Origin: Pseudoalteromonas marina | Lineage (GTDB): Bacteria > Pseudomonadota > Gammaproteobacteria > Enterobacterales > Alteromonadaceae | DNA length: 64,000 nt | Assembly (NCBI RefSeq): GCF_000238335.3 | Contig: NZ_AHCB03000005.1 | Span: 1,736,001-1,800,000, forward strand | Reading direction: 5' to 3' | In this document: in pieces, positions 7,268 to 16,508 of the stretch | Position numbering within the stretch: the first letter of the stretch is position 1 | How the letters are laid out: the number at the start of each line of letters is the position of its first letter | Position numbers and translations under genes: made by a program | The notes under the pieces: model-generated | The model's database searches: none | Seen by the model: only the letters and a program-made list of their open reading frames with translations | Told to the model about the DNA's origin: nothing

Positions 7268-9466
7268 TTACGACTGTTCAGATTTTTGAGTGTAATCGTA
7301 ATAATCGTAGTAGCCATAATTATGTTCTTCTTTCGACTTGGTTATATCAACCTGGTTAACAACAACCCCAGCAATATGCGCTTTAGATTCAAACAAACGC
7401 TCAATGCCCGCTTTAATAGGCTTAATGCGTGTTAAATCGGCTTTAACAACATAAATAACCGAATCGGTATTTTGCGCAATAACCAGCGCATCACTCACCG
7501 CTTGGGTAGGTGGTGTATCAATAATGATATGGTCGTAGGTTTGTTTTAAACTTACCAACAACTCATTAAACTGATTGCTCGAAAGCAGCTCTAACGGGTT
7601 ACCCGGTATTTGCCCACTTGGCATAATAGTAACGCCCGACTGCTCGTCAATATGCGTACATTCGCTTAATTGCTCAGTACCCACAATTAGGTTACTTAAA
7701 CCTGGGTGAAATACCGGTATATCAAAGCGTTTTGCAATACTCGGTTTACGTAAATCGGCGTCAATAAGTAATACTTTACCCATTTGCGCAAGCGACATAG
7801 CCAAATTGGTAGAGGTAGTCGTTTTACCTTCACCTGGCGAGCTTGAGGTAACCGCAATTACTTTGTGCTCGCGGTCAAGCTGGGTTAACAACAAACTGGT
7901 ACGAAACGTTCGTACCGACTCAGCAAAACGCCTGTAATGTTCGTCAAAATAAGCATGTATACCAAATGTGCTATTTTTAGGCACTTTAACAAATGGCAGT
8001 ATACCTAACATACGCTGCGCTAATTTATTTTCAACGTCGTTTTTATTTTTAACCGTGTCGTTAAGTGCATCAAACACAAAGCTCATAACTACTGCAAAAC
8101 CAAAGCTTGCTACAAACGCCAAAACTACAATAAGTTTTTTGTTAGGTTTACTTGGATCTTTTGGTGCGTATGCGCGGTCGGTAAAACGTGCTGCTGCCGA
8201 GCTAAAGTCGCTTGTTACTTCGGTTTCGCGCGAGCGAGATAAAAACGTATTAAATATATTACGGTTTGTTTCAACTTCGCGTTTAAGCTGATTGTAGGCG
8301 GTTTCTTTACGGGTGATCTCTTGGTATTCGGCACGTATTTTAATTAAATCGGCTTCAAGGGCGCTAACGGTGCGGGTAATACGGTTAAGCTCTTTTTCTA
8401 TACCAGTAATAAGGCCTTTAATTTGCTTATTTAAGTTGCTTTTAACGGTAGCCAGCTCAGCCTTTGCCGATATTATTTTAGGGTGTTTAGGGCCGTAAAC
8501 TTCGCTAAGCTCACTTACTTTACGCTCTACTAAAATAACTTCGCGTTTTACGTCTTGCACCACTTTGTGCGATGTAATTTCAGGCATGCTACCTAAAAGT
8601 TCTAAATTGTTATTACCGTATTCGCTTATTACACGGTTAATACTTTGTAGGTTATTTTTTTCGGTACGGGCGGTTACTAATTGCTGCGATGTTTGCTCTA
8701 GCTCTTGTGTTACAAGCCCTGCAATACCCTCAATATCCACCAGCTTTTGCGCTTCACGGTAGGCTTGTAGTTTTTCTTCCGAGTCGTCAAGTTGCACACG
8801 CAACTGAAATAAACGCGTATTTAACCAGCTAGACGCTTGCTGAGTAATACCCATTTTTGCGCGCATTTGGCTTTCTATGTACACTTCACCCACGGAATTT
8901 GCCACTAATGCTGCAAGCTTTGGGTCGCTCGACTCAAAACTCACTTTAACTAATTGAGTATTACGAATCGGCGAAACAGTCAATCTACTTTTAAAAGCCA
9001 CAAGCAAGCCAAGCATCTCTAAGTCTTGTTGCTCTTGCTCAGTAAGTTTTAGCTTGTCGGCTTTATTTAAAAAGGGAAATAACCCTTTTACAAAACCGGT
9101 AGCCTCACCAATAAAAGAGGGCTTAGGGATAAAATCGGTATGGGCTTTTAAATCAAGCTTAGTAATTACCTCTCGGGCAATACTATCCGACTTAATAACC
9201 TCAAACTGGGTAAGATAGTATTCTTTTTTAGATGAGTCGAGCCCGTAAACTTCATCAAAGCTTACTGCTTTGCTTTGCTCGGCCTCAATAAGTAATGTAG
9301 CGGTTGCGGTATAACGCGGTATTAGCGTTAACGTTACCATAATAGTTAGCAGCGTAACTACTAATGCAAAGCTTAAAATACGCCATTTATTACGTTTAAT
9401 AACATTTAAATAAGCGCTTAAATCAATTACTTCTTCGCTTTGTGGGTTTTCGTGTATTTGGTTCAT
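7268..9466 (-). CDS. Wzc/VpsO-like polysaccharide co-polymerase and tyrosine autokinase
   Basis: A 732-residue inner-membrane protein. The N-terminal Wzz domain has helices near residues 33-53 and 445-465 and a long periplasmic coiled coil between them. The cytoplasmic BY-kinase domain has Walker A SSSPGEGKT (541-549), Walker A' VLLIDADLR (565-573) and Walker B HIIIDTPP (646-653). It ends in a tyrosine cluster with Tyr at 717, 719, 720, 722, 723 and 725. The family controls chain length and couples polymerisation to export through the OPX protein encoded just upstream. The cognate phosphatase follows directly. Length and layout are normal for a proteobacterial fused PCP-2a kinase. Confidence 0.93.
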   Translation of the reverse strand: MNQIHENPQSEEVIDLSAYLNVIKRNKWRILSFALVVTLLTIMVTLTLIPRYTATATLLIEAEQSKAVSFDEVYGLDSSKKEYYLTQFEVIKSDSIAREVITKLDLKAHTDFIPKPSFIGEATGFVKGLFPFLNKADKLKLTEQEQQDLEMLGLLVAFKSRLTVSPIRNTQLVKVSFESSDPKLAALVANSVGEVYIESQMRAKMGITQQASSWLNTRLFQLRVQLDDSEEKLQAYREAQKLVDIEGIAGLVTQELEQTSQQLVTARTEKNNLQSINRVISEYGNNNLELLGSMPEITSHKVVQDVKREVILVERKVSELSEVYGPKHPKIISAKAELATVKSNLNKQIKGLITGIEKELNRITRTVSALEADLIKIRAEYQEITRKETAYNQLKREVETNRNIFNTFLSRSRETEVTSDFSSAAARFTDRAYAPKDPSKPNKKLIVVLAFVASFGFAVVMSFVFDALNDTVKNKNDVENKLAQRMLGILPFVKVPKNSTFGIHAYFDEHYRRFAESVRTFRTSLLLTQLDREHKVIAVTSSSPGEGKTTTSTNLAMSLAQMGKVLLIDADLRKPSIAKRFDIPVFHPGLSNLIVGTEQLSECTHIDEQSGVTIMPSGQIPGNPLELLSSNQFNELLVSLKQTYDHIIIDTPPTQAVSDALVIAQNTDSVIYVVKADLTRIKPIKAGIERLFESKAHIAGVVVNQVDITKSKEEHNYGYYDYYDYTQKSEQS

Positions 9467-9488
9467 TTATTACTGCCCTAACAATTGC

Positions 9489-10013
9489 TTAAAACAAGCG
9501 CTGTTCTATTTTTATTGTATCGCCCGCTGCAATCTGGCTGTTTAAGCTACCTTTTTGTTGCTGCTGCTTAGTTTGCTCTTTAAATATGTATATTTTATCA
9601 AGCGATGCCCGCTCGGTTAAACCACCGGCAAGTGCCACTGCTTGGTTTACTGTCATCGCGGGTTGGTACGGGTATGCGCCAGGGCTTTTTACTTCGCCGT
9701 GTATATAAAAAGGGCGGTATTCAATAACTTGTGCATACACGTTTGGGTTTACTAGGTAGTCGGGCTTTAAACCTTGGGTAATAAGTTGCTCTACTTGCGT
9801 AGTACTTAAACCAGCCAATTTAATTTTACCTAAAAACGGGTAACTTACTTCACCGCTATTGCCTAAAAGTGCAGTAACCTCTAGGTCGGGCTGGCCAAAT
9901 ACTTTTATTTCAACCTTATCGCCCGCGCCTAAAACGTAATCTTGCGCGGCATGCGCAAGATTACCCATTACTAAATTTATAAATAAACCAGTAATAAAAA
10001 TACCAAATTTCAT
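9489..10013 (-). CDS. Wza/VpsN-like polysaccharide export (OPX) protein, short form
   Basis: A 174-residue protein with a signal peptide cleaved after about AHA (residue 22), then the Poly_export domain (YVLGAGDKVEIKVFGQ) and one SLBB domain (from about residue 100). It lacks the lipobox cysteine and the C-terminal helix that lets Wza form its own outer-membrane pore, and it is less than half the length of Wza (~380). It is probably a periplasmic conduit that works with the beta-barrel protein encoded immediately upstream (10013-11227). The two genes overlap by one base. Confidence 0.88.
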   Translation of the reverse strand: MKFGIFITGLFINLVMGNLAHAAQDYVLGAGDKVEIKVFGQPDLEVTALLGNSGEVSYPFLGKIKLAGLSTTQVEQLITQGLKPDYLVNPNVYAQVIEYRPFYIHGEVKSPGAYPYQPAMTVNQAVALAGGLTERASLDKIYIFKEQTKQQQQKGSLNSQIAAGDTIKIEQRLF

Positions 10014-11227
10014 TAATTAGCCTTTAGTGCAAATGTAAAGTTAATACCTACAACCATACGGTCAAACTTTAGCGCGTCTTGCGTAGAATCTTTATCTATA
10101 AAATCAACATAGGTCGAAACCATACCAAAGCTATTAGTGGTATAACTTACAGCAAAGTTAGCATTACTAGTTTTGTCTTTACGGCCAATTTCGCCCACGT
10201 ATTTTTCGTCGGTGTACGACAAGCCAGCACTGGTACTTAGTTGGTCGTTCCAATCGTGTGTCCAGGTTGCACGGTATACACTTTCACGAATGTAATCGCC
10301 TTCAACAAGCGGGTCTTTTGCGGCGCGGCTAGTGGTAAAGTCAACAAACGAGTAGCTAAGTGGTTGCCACGTAACACCCGCCTCCCAGCTAAGCCCGCTA
10401 AAGTTTTCACGCTGCTCTGCGGCAAAATCCTTTTTTTGGTAACCTAATTTTACAGAGCCCGATGTAAGTGCAGTTGCATCCCACTCCATACCAAATAAAA
10501 TTCTAACATCGTCTGAGTCACGGCTTAAACCATTAGCGTCAATTACATCGTAACGATAATCTTCTTGCTTTAACTCTAAAAAGGTACGCGTAGCTGCTTG
10601 GGTATTGTAGTAACCAACAATACCTAGGGTTGTTCGGTCGTAATCACGAAATTGCGAAATAGCCCTAAAGTTTTGGTATTTTTTATTAAAAAAGCCCCCC
10701 ATTAATGCAACTTGTGCTTTTGAGCTTTCGGCTCCAAATTCGTAACGGCCATTTAAGCTTTGTTGTTGGTATTCAACTAGCTCATTTACTGCATCGCCTA
10801 GGCCTTCGGTTAAACCGCTACCACGTGGTTCAAACAACCAATCGGCTGTGGCATTAAAGTCAAGTCTGTGTTTACTTGTAAACTCGTTATGGGTTGCAGC
10901 GCTTAAATTAACTTGGGTAAAATTATCGGCGCTGTCTTTATTATGCAAACTTGTGCTGGTTGCAACATTAAAGTTGTAGTAGTTAACGCCGTCTTCTATT
11001 AGTGCATCAACATTTGGCGCTATAGTCCAAATTAAACGCGACTCTTCGTCGGTTGGGGTACTAAAAAAGTTATCGTTACTGCTAATACCAGTTGTTAACG
11101 TAGGCGTAATTTGTGCGCCATCTTTGGTCATAACACTGCCAGGGTTTAGCTCTGCCATTGTGGGAGTTGCTACTCCCATACCTGCAACTAATAGTAAACC
11201 TTTAACGGGGTTAGTAAGCGTTTGCAT
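10013..11227 (-). CDS. Outer-membrane beta-barrel protein of the exopolysaccharide operon (VpsM/EpsL-like)
   Basis: 404 residues with a signal peptide ending near TMAELN (about residue 25). The rest is rich in alternating polar/aromatic strands and ends in a Phe-containing final strand (INFTFALKAN), as in outer-membrane barrels. Position between the initiating transferase and the OPX protein matches VpsM in Vibrio and EpsL-type proteins in other clusters. It is the best candidate for the actual pore in the outer membrane, because the OPX protein here is too short to span it. It overlaps the 3' end of the wcaJ-like gene by 17 bases. Confidence 0.8.
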   Translation of the reverse strand: MQTLTNPVKGLLLVAGMGVATPTMAELNPGSVMTKDGAQITPTLTTGISSNDNFFSTPTDEESRLIWTIAPNVDALIEDGVNYYNFNVATSTSLHNKDSADNFTQVNLSAATHNEFTSKHRLDFNATADWLFEPRGSGLTEGLGDAVNELVEYQQQSLNGRYEFGAESSKAQVALMGGFFNKKYQNFRAISQFRDYDRTTLGIVGYYNTQAATRTFLELKQEDYRYDVIDANGLSRDSDDVRILFGMEWDATALTSGSVKLGYQKKDFAAEQRENFSGLSWEAGVTWQPLSYSFVDFTTSRAAKDPLVEGDYIRESVYRATWTHDWNDQLSTSAGLSYTDEKYVGEIGRKDKTSNANFAVSYTTNSFGMVSTYVDFIDKDSTQDALKFDRMVVGINFTFALKAN

Positions 11228-12614
11228 TTTTAAATCCCTTAAATATTGTTAAAAAAATAATTTTTATGTCAAACCATAACGACCAGTGCTTAATGTAATG
11301 TAAATCGTACTCTACACGTTTGGTCATTTTGTTTAGGGTGTCGGTTTCGCCCCGCCACCCATTAATTTGTGCCCAGCCTGTAATACCTGGTTTTGCTTTA
11401 TGCCTAAACATATAAAAGTCGACCTTTTTACGGTATTCCTCGTTGTGGGCTACCGCATGGGGGCGCGGCCCAACAATCGACATATCGCCTTTTAATACAT
11501 TTATAAACTGGGGTAACTCGTCTAAGCTGGTGCGGCGTAAAAAACCTCCCAAAGGCGTTACACGCGCATCGTTTTTAGTCGCTTGAGTAACAATATGGCT
11601 ATTTTCGGTCACGCTCATAGAGCGAAATTTCCATACCTTAATTTTTTTACCATCAAGCCCGTAGCGGTCTTGCTTAAATATAACAGGACCTTTTGACGTT
11701 ATTTTTACAGCCGCAGCAATAACCACTAAAAGGGGTGAAATAAGTAATAAAATAAGGCTGGCTACTATTATGTCTTCGGTGCGTTTAATAAATTCATGCG
11801 CGCCTATAAATGGCGACTCAAACACACTTAATGTGTCTACCTCGCCTACATGTTCTATACGCGCATGTATTAAGTTAGACAGTAAAAAATCGGGTATTAT
11901 GTGTACATCTACCGTGGTGTCGCCTAATTGTTTTAAAATATCAGCAATGCGCTTTTCGGCTTTTAATGGCAGTGCAATGTAGAGTATATCGATCTGCCCT
12001 GCTTTAGCTGCATCAACAGCCGTTTGTATGCTGCCTTCAACACTATCAATAGCCAATTTATCGCTTAAACGCTCTGGTTTTCGGTCATCATAAAAACCTT
12101 TAAATTTAAAGCCTAGCTCGTCGTTGTTATCTATTTCGGTAAACAAATATGCGCCGCTTTCGGTGGCGCCTACAATGGCTACATTACGTAAGTTCATACC
12201 TAGCTTACGGCGGTTACGTTTATATAAAAACACGGTTAAGCGCCAGGTATATAAAAACAGCATGCTACAAAAAAACCATACACCCAAACCAATCCGCGAA
12301 TAGGTTTCGGTAAATTTAAACATAAACGAAATTACAAATAGGCATAAAAATGCAATGGTTAACGAACCCCACGCACATAGCACCATGCTTCTAAACTTAC
12401 CTGCTCGCCACGAGCGATAAGCCGAAAACAATTCAGCGCAGTACATATAAGCTACAGCAACAAAAAGCACCGCAACCAAGTAAGCAGTATTAAATGTAAA
12501 TGAATAAATAAGGGAAGAAAGCTGAAACGCTAAAAACAAGCATAGCAAATCGAACAAACGATAAAAGTTTGCATCAGAAGAGCCCGAAGGCTTAAACGTC
12601 CTTGAAGTAACCAC
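11211..12614 (-). CDS. Undecaprenyl-phosphate glucose phosphotransferase (WcaJ/VpsL-like), initiating enzyme
   Basis: 467 residues: four N-terminal helices, a CoA-binding-like cytoplasmic domain (about 140-260), one further helix (near 280-300) and the C-terminal bacterial sugar-transferase domain. The family signatures KQDRYG, VWKFRSM, RTSLDELPQ and GDMSIVGPRP are visible. The enzyme starts each repeat unit by moving a hexose-1-phosphate, usually glucose, from UDP-sugar to undecaprenyl phosphate at the inner membrane. galU at the other end of the locus supplies UDP-glucose. The start is GTG at 12614, with AGAGGG eight bases upstream. It is the first gene of the export operon behind its own promoter. 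Confidence 0.92.
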   Translation of the reverse strand: MVTSRTFKPSGSSDANFYRLFDLLCLFLAFQLSSLIYSFTFNTAYLVAVLFVAVAYMYCAELFSAYRSWRAGKFRSMVLCAWGSLTIAFLCLFVISFMFKFTETYSRIGLGVWFFCSMLFLYTWRLTVFLYKRNRRKLGMNLRNVAIVGATESGAYLFTEIDNNDELGFKFKGFYDDRKPERLSDKLAIDSVEGSIQTAVDAAKAGQIDILYIALPLKAEKRIADILKQLGDTTVDVHIIPDFLLSNLIHARIEHVGEVDTLSVFESPFIGAHEFIKRTEDIIVASLILLLISPLLVVIAAAVKITSKGPVIFKQDRYGLDGKKIKVWKFRSMSVTENSHIVTQATKNDARVTPLGGFLRRTSLDELPQFINVLKGDMSIVGPRPHAVAHNEEYRKKVDFYMFRHKAKPGITGWAQINGWRGETDTLNKMTKRVEYDLHYIKHWSLWFDIKIIFLTIFKGFKNANAY

Positions 12615-12664
12615 ACTAAAGTCCCTCTAGTTTTGTATTTTTATGTAACTATTAAGCTAACGTT

Positions 12665-12693
12665 AATATAGATCATTAAGCAGTTATATTCAA
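12665..12693 (-). promoter_or_regulatory. Sigma-70-type promoter for the wcaJ-vpsP export operon
   Basis: On the minus strand, TTGAAT (12693-12688) and TATATT (12670-12665) are separated by exactly 17 bases. A start of transcription near 12658 would give a ~44-base leader before the GTG at 12614. The 200-base gap here separates the export genes from the upstream cysC-DHH genes and contains no other gene. Confidence 0.5.
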
Positions 12694-12812
12694 TAAATAT
12701 AACCCTAAACACCTAGTTAATTAGCATTAAAATAGCTTACCCTTTTAACCTGTTAAATTAACTAATAAAACCAAGCAAATAATATTATTTCATTAAAAAT
12801 AAATTAACATTC

Positions 12813-13772
12813 TTATTTATCATAAAAATGACTAAGTACATCTATAAATAGCTTAACATCTTCTTTTGCTAACTTATTGATCCCTGCAGCAGCTTTTCGC
12901 CCGCCGCCAGTAGCAAATTTACAACAAACTTCATCGGCGCCAGTTCTATTATTAAGAGGTGCACGTACACTAACCAAATAACTACCATCTTCGTTTAAAG
13001 TTAAAACGGCATGTGCTTTGGTTGGATTTTTGTTAGCAAGCTCATTGCCGTAAACACCACTGATTCGCCTAGCCCATGGCATACAAGGTAAGATATATAC
13101 TTCACAAATATCATTACAAATATATGGTGAAATGGCAGTAATATTTGCATAATCTGCTTGGTACGCAGATTGTAACTTATAAAAAACCGAGTTTTTGTTT
13201 AGCTGTAAACTAAAAGGATCGCTTATATCACGCAACAAACAAAATAAAGCAGCTGGATCAATATGCAAATCATCAAGTGACGCACCATAGCCATTATAAT
13301 TAATTAATGTACCGAGTTCGTTTAAAAACGATTTTTGCTGATCATTTAAGTTATATTTATCTGAAAGCTTATTGGCCGTAGCTATCAAGTTATCACCATA
13401 AGCAGCCGCAATAGCCCAATTTATATATGTGTTGCCAAGCATTTCACTAATTAACAAACTAGTACATACCTCAGAAGATGTATCAACTAACGTTTTTAAA
13501 TAATCAGATTTTGGTACATCACCTGCCCTATGGTGATCGCAGTAAAATACAGTAATGCTCTTATTTAAAATATTTGTTAAGGCCTGAGTATTTTTTTCCA
13601 TTGAAATATCAAGTGCGTTAACATGAGTCGCATCGTCTAAATCAACGAGTTTCAATAAACTATTATCGCGCTTAACGCCTGTTATTAGTTTACTTTTTAC
13701 TGGGTTACTTAAACGCAATTGAACCAAAGCAATAATGCCATCGGCATCGCCATTAAATACATCGTAAATCAT
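12813..13772 (-). CDS. DHH/DHHA1 phosphoesterase, candidate pAp phosphatase
   Basis: 319 residues, the usual size of NrnA-like DHH phosphoesterases. Visible metal-site motifs are NGDADG (7-12), LDIS with D55, and D79-H80-H81; the DHHA1 substrate-binding glycines are GGGRKAAAG (289-297). Characterised NrnA proteins hydrolyse nano-RNA and 3'-phosphoadenosine-5'-phosphate (pAp). This gene lies 15 bases after APS kinase and in the same locus as a PAPS-using sulfotransferase, which releases pAp. I therefore infer a pAp-clearing role in place of CysQ, which is not seen in the window. Other DHH activities (oligoribonuclease, pyrophosphatase) remain possible. Confidence 0.75.
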   Translation of the reverse strand: MIYDVFNGDADGIIALVQLRLSNPVKSKLITGVKRDNSLLKLVDLDDATHVNALDISMEKNTQALTNILNKSITVFYCDHHRAGDVPKSDYLKTLVDTSSEVCTSLLISEMLGNTYINWAIAAAYGDNLIATANKLSDKYNLNDQQKSFLNELGTLINYNGYGASLDDLHIDPAALFCLLRDISDPFSLQLNKNSVFYKLQSAYQADYANITAISPYICNDICEVYILPCMPWARRISGVYGNELANKNPTKAHAVLTLNEDGSYLVSVRAPLNNRTGADEVCCKFATGGGRKAAAGINKLAKEDVKLFIDVLSHFYDK

Positions 13773-13787
13773 TCAATAAATCCTATA

Positions 13788-14432
13788 TTAATATTGCTGA
13801 AAATATCCGTTTTGCTTTAAGTAATTTACAATCTGTAACGCACAATCATGAACAGAGCATTCAGCCGTTTTAATGACTATATCTGCATTTTGCGGAGCTT
13901 CATAGGCAGAATCTACGCCCGTAAAGTTTTTTATTTCACCTGTTTTAACTTTTGCATATAACCCCTTAGGATCACGCTGCGCACATACATCAAGTGGCGT
14001 ATCTATAAAAACCTCTATAAATTCTCCCTGTTTGAGCTTTTTAGCAATCATTTCTCTGTCAGATTTAAACGGAGAAATGAAAGCAGAGCAAACCAATAAA
14101 CCTGCATCAACAAAAAGCTTTGCTACCTCACCAATTCTTCTTATATTTTCTACTCTATCAACATCAGTAAACGTTAAATCACCATTTAAGCCATGGCGAA
14201 TATTATCACCATCAAGCACGTAGGTTTTGCAACCACTGTCATGCAACATTTTATCAACAGCATTAGCAATTGTTGATTTACCAGAGCCACTTAAACCAGT
14301 AAACCAAAGTACGGCAGGCCTATGCTTGTTACTTTTAACTCTATCATCATGGCTAACGGTAGCTTGGTGCCAAACAACATCTGACGATTTTTCAGTCTCA
14401 GAATCTACCGTTTTATATGGACTTTGTGTCAT
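13788..14432 (-). CDS. cysC: Adenylyl-sulfate (APS) kinase
   Basis: A 214-residue P-loop kinase with GLSGSGKS at 46-53, [12 protein letters not shown] for APS binding, FISPFKSDR containing the family's reactive serine, and [17 protein letters not shown]. It converts APS plus ATP to PAPS, the sulfate donor for sulfotransferases and for reductive assimilation. In many bacteria cysC sits next to cysND. Here it is separated from them by about 16 kb of exopolysaccharide genes and sits with a sulfate-type permease and a DHH phosphoesterase. That context suggests PAPS made for polymer sulfation. Confidence 0.95.
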   Translation of the reverse strand: MTQSPYKTVDSETEKSSDVVWHQATVSHDDRVKSNKHRPAVLWFTGLSGSGKSTIANAVDKMLHDSGCKTYVLDGDNIRHGLNGDLTFTDVDRVENIRRIGEVAKLFVDAGLLVCSAFISPFKSDREMIAKKLKQGEFIEVFIDTPLDVCAQRDPKGLYAKVKTGEIKNFTGVDSAYEAPQNADIVIKTAECSVHDCALQIVNYLKQNGYFQQY

Positions 14433-14470
14433 CTAACGTCTCTTATTTATAATTAAATTATTAAACACTA

Positions 14471-16204
14471 TTAAAACCCGTACACACTGGGTATTACATA
14501 AATAGCAGTAGTGCAGTAAACGAGTGAAACAGGCAATCCAAATTTAAAATAGTCTTTTATTTTGTATTGCCCAGCCGAATACACCATTAAATTTGTTTGG
14601 TAACCAAATGGCGATAAAAAGCTAGCGCTTGCTCCAAATGCAACCGCCATAATAAAAGGCATGGGATCGGCATTAAAATGGTTAGCCAAAGTTAGGCCAA
14701 TAGGAAATACTAGAGCAGCAGCTGCATTATTGGTAATTAGCTCTGTTAATATTACTGTGGTAATAAACAGCAAAACAAATGCACCAAAAGCATCATACCC
14801 ACTACTTACACTCAGTATTATTTGGCTAATATAATCAGCTAAACCAGAACTTTGCATTGCATACGCAACTGTTATTGCGCTTCCAACAATAATGACAATT
14901 TCAAAGGGTAAACGACGCCTAATTTCTGCAATTGATAGTGCGCCAACCGCTAAATAAAACCCCAATAAAACTAATAAAGACTTTAGTAAGCTTATTGCAC
15001 CAACAGCAGCCATTCCTAAAGAAAATATAAATCCGGCAATCACTAATTTGGAAAAACTAGATGAAAATTGTCCATTACCCAATTCATCATTTAAAACAAT
15101 AAAATTCTTTTTTAAGTTGTTTCTATTTTTAAAGTCTTTACCTACGGCCAATAACAACGCATCACCCGGTTTTAACTTTACTTTACCAAGCCCACCCGTT
15201 ACTTTTTGCCCCCCCCTTCTTACGCCAATAACCGTAGCATTAAATAAAGATCTAAAATTACTTTGCTTAATAGTTTTGCCGCTAATGCGAGCGTCAGCCG
15301 TAATAACAACCTGAACAAGGTTGTTATTTATACTTGCAAGGTCATCATTTAATACTTTTAAACCATCGAATTTATTGAGTGTTGTTAAGTCTTTTACATC
15401 GCCAGCAAACATTAACTTATCGTTTGCTTGAATTTGAAAGTTTGGGTCAACGGGGCTTATTAACTTATCGTTTCGTATAACTTCCGCCAAAAACAACGCG
15501 TCTAGGTTTCTAAAGCCATTTTCTAAAACCGTTTTATTAATCAAAGAAGAGTTTAATCCAACTTTGGCCTCTATAAAGTACTCGTTATTCTCCAAATTAT
15601 CAGGCTTGTTTGTAGGTAATAAAAAATATGCAGCGGGTACCATTACAGCTAACGATGCAACAAGCACAATTACTGCAACTGGTGTCGTAGAGAACATACT
15701 GAGTGTATTTAACCCAGCACTTTCAACAAAACCTGCCACTATTAAGTTTGTAGACGTCCCTACCAAAGTAAGCGTGCCACCAGCAATACAAGCATACGAC
15801 AAAGGAAGTAATAAATGGCTAGGTACCAAATCTTTATTTTGGTTAATACTAGCCATAACAGTAGATACAACTGCCGTATTATTAGTAAACCCAGATGCAA
15901 AACTGCAGCTAATACATAACTTAATTAAATTTACTAATTTATTTTTGCCAAAAAACTGTTGACCAAAGCTTTTTATATATGTGGTTTTTTCAATGGCGAA
16001 ACTGCACATTATCAAAAGTAATAAAGTAACCAGCGCACTATTAACAAACCCATTAAAAAAAACGTCTTGTGAAACTGTGCCCGTTAAAAATAACATTGCA
16101 CTAGTAAGCGCAAACACAAGCATTGGTCTAATTTTAAATATAATTAAGCCTGCGAGTAACGCAGCTAAAACAAAGCCAACCCATAAAGGGCTATTAAAAA
16201 ACAC
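14471..16204 (-). CDS. SLC13-family permease with two RCK-C domains, probable sulfate transporter
   Basis: About 577 residues. Two blocks of membrane helices flank a pair of cytoplasmic RCK_C (TrkA-C) domains near residues 205-375, the layout of SLC13/DASS-like bacterial sulfate permeases such as those related to SAC1/SLT. The C-terminal block contains TNNAAAALVFPIG, and the N-terminal block the related TNNTAVVSTVMA. I choose the GTG at 16204 because AAGGA lies seven bases before it; an in-frame TTG at 16228 has no ribosome site. The cysC gene follows 38 bases downstream, so sulfate is the likely substrate, though this is inferred from context. Confidence 0.8.
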   Translation of the reverse strand: MFFNSPLWVGFVLAALLAGLIIFKIRPMLVFALTSAMLFLTGTVSQDVFFNGFVNSALVTLLLLIMCSFAIEKTTYIKSFGQQFFGKNKLVNLIKLCISCSFASGFTNNTAVVSTVMASINQNKDLVPSHLLLPLSYACIAGGTLTLVGTSTNLIVAGFVESAGLNTLSMFSTTPVAVIVLVASLAVMVPAAYFLLPTNKPDNLENNEYFIEAKVGLNSSLINKTVLENGFRNLDALFLAEVIRNDKLISPVDPNFQIQANDKLMFAGDVKDLTTLNKFDGLKVLNDDLASINNNLVQVVITADARISGKTIKQSNFRSLFNATVIGVRRGGQKVTGGLGKVKLKPGDALLLAVGKDFKNRNNLKKNFIVLNDELGNGQFSSSFSKLVIAGFIFSLGMAAVGAISLLKSLLVLLGFYLAVGALSIAEIRRRLPFEIVIIVGSAITVAYAMQSSGLADYISQIILSVSSGYDAFGAFVLLFITTVILTELITNNAAAALVFPIGLTLANHFNADPMPFIMAVAFGASASFLSPFGYQTNLMVYSAGQYKIKDYFKFGLPVSLVYCTTAIYVIPSVYGF

Positions 16205-16408
16205 AAATGTATCCTTACAAATAATCAATCAAAGTGAGCTTTATGCTATTTTTCTAAATATATTAAGAGTTTTAAACAAAAGACTTATTAATCCAAAGTT
16301 TACTTTGTTCAAATCTGTGTCAGCCTTCGTACCCACTAGCTTAATCAATAAAATAGGCAGACCTAATGTTATCAGTGTTTTAAAAAAGATATTAGTGCAA
16401 GTGATAAC

Positions 16409-16437
16409 ATTATATAACCTGCATCATTAGCACTATA
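16409..16437 (-). promoter_or_regulatory. Possible promoter for the permease-cysC-DHH genes
   Basis: A perfect TATAAT on the minus strand (16414-16409) lies in the ~300-base gap upstream of the permease gene, but the -35 region 17 bases away (TATAGT) is poor. The gap otherwise holds no gene. The call is weak. Confidence 0.25.
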
Positions 16438-16508
16438 AAGCACACTAAGGCAAACGTTACTAAAAAACTTCTAGTGTTTTCAAAACATGTTACTTTCACA
16501 TCAAAAAA

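Noticed and set aside
15981..16430. Plus-strand open frame of 149 codons opposite the permease gene
   Set aside because: It is the antisense shadow of a clear SLC13 membrane protein and shows no domain or ribosome site of its own.
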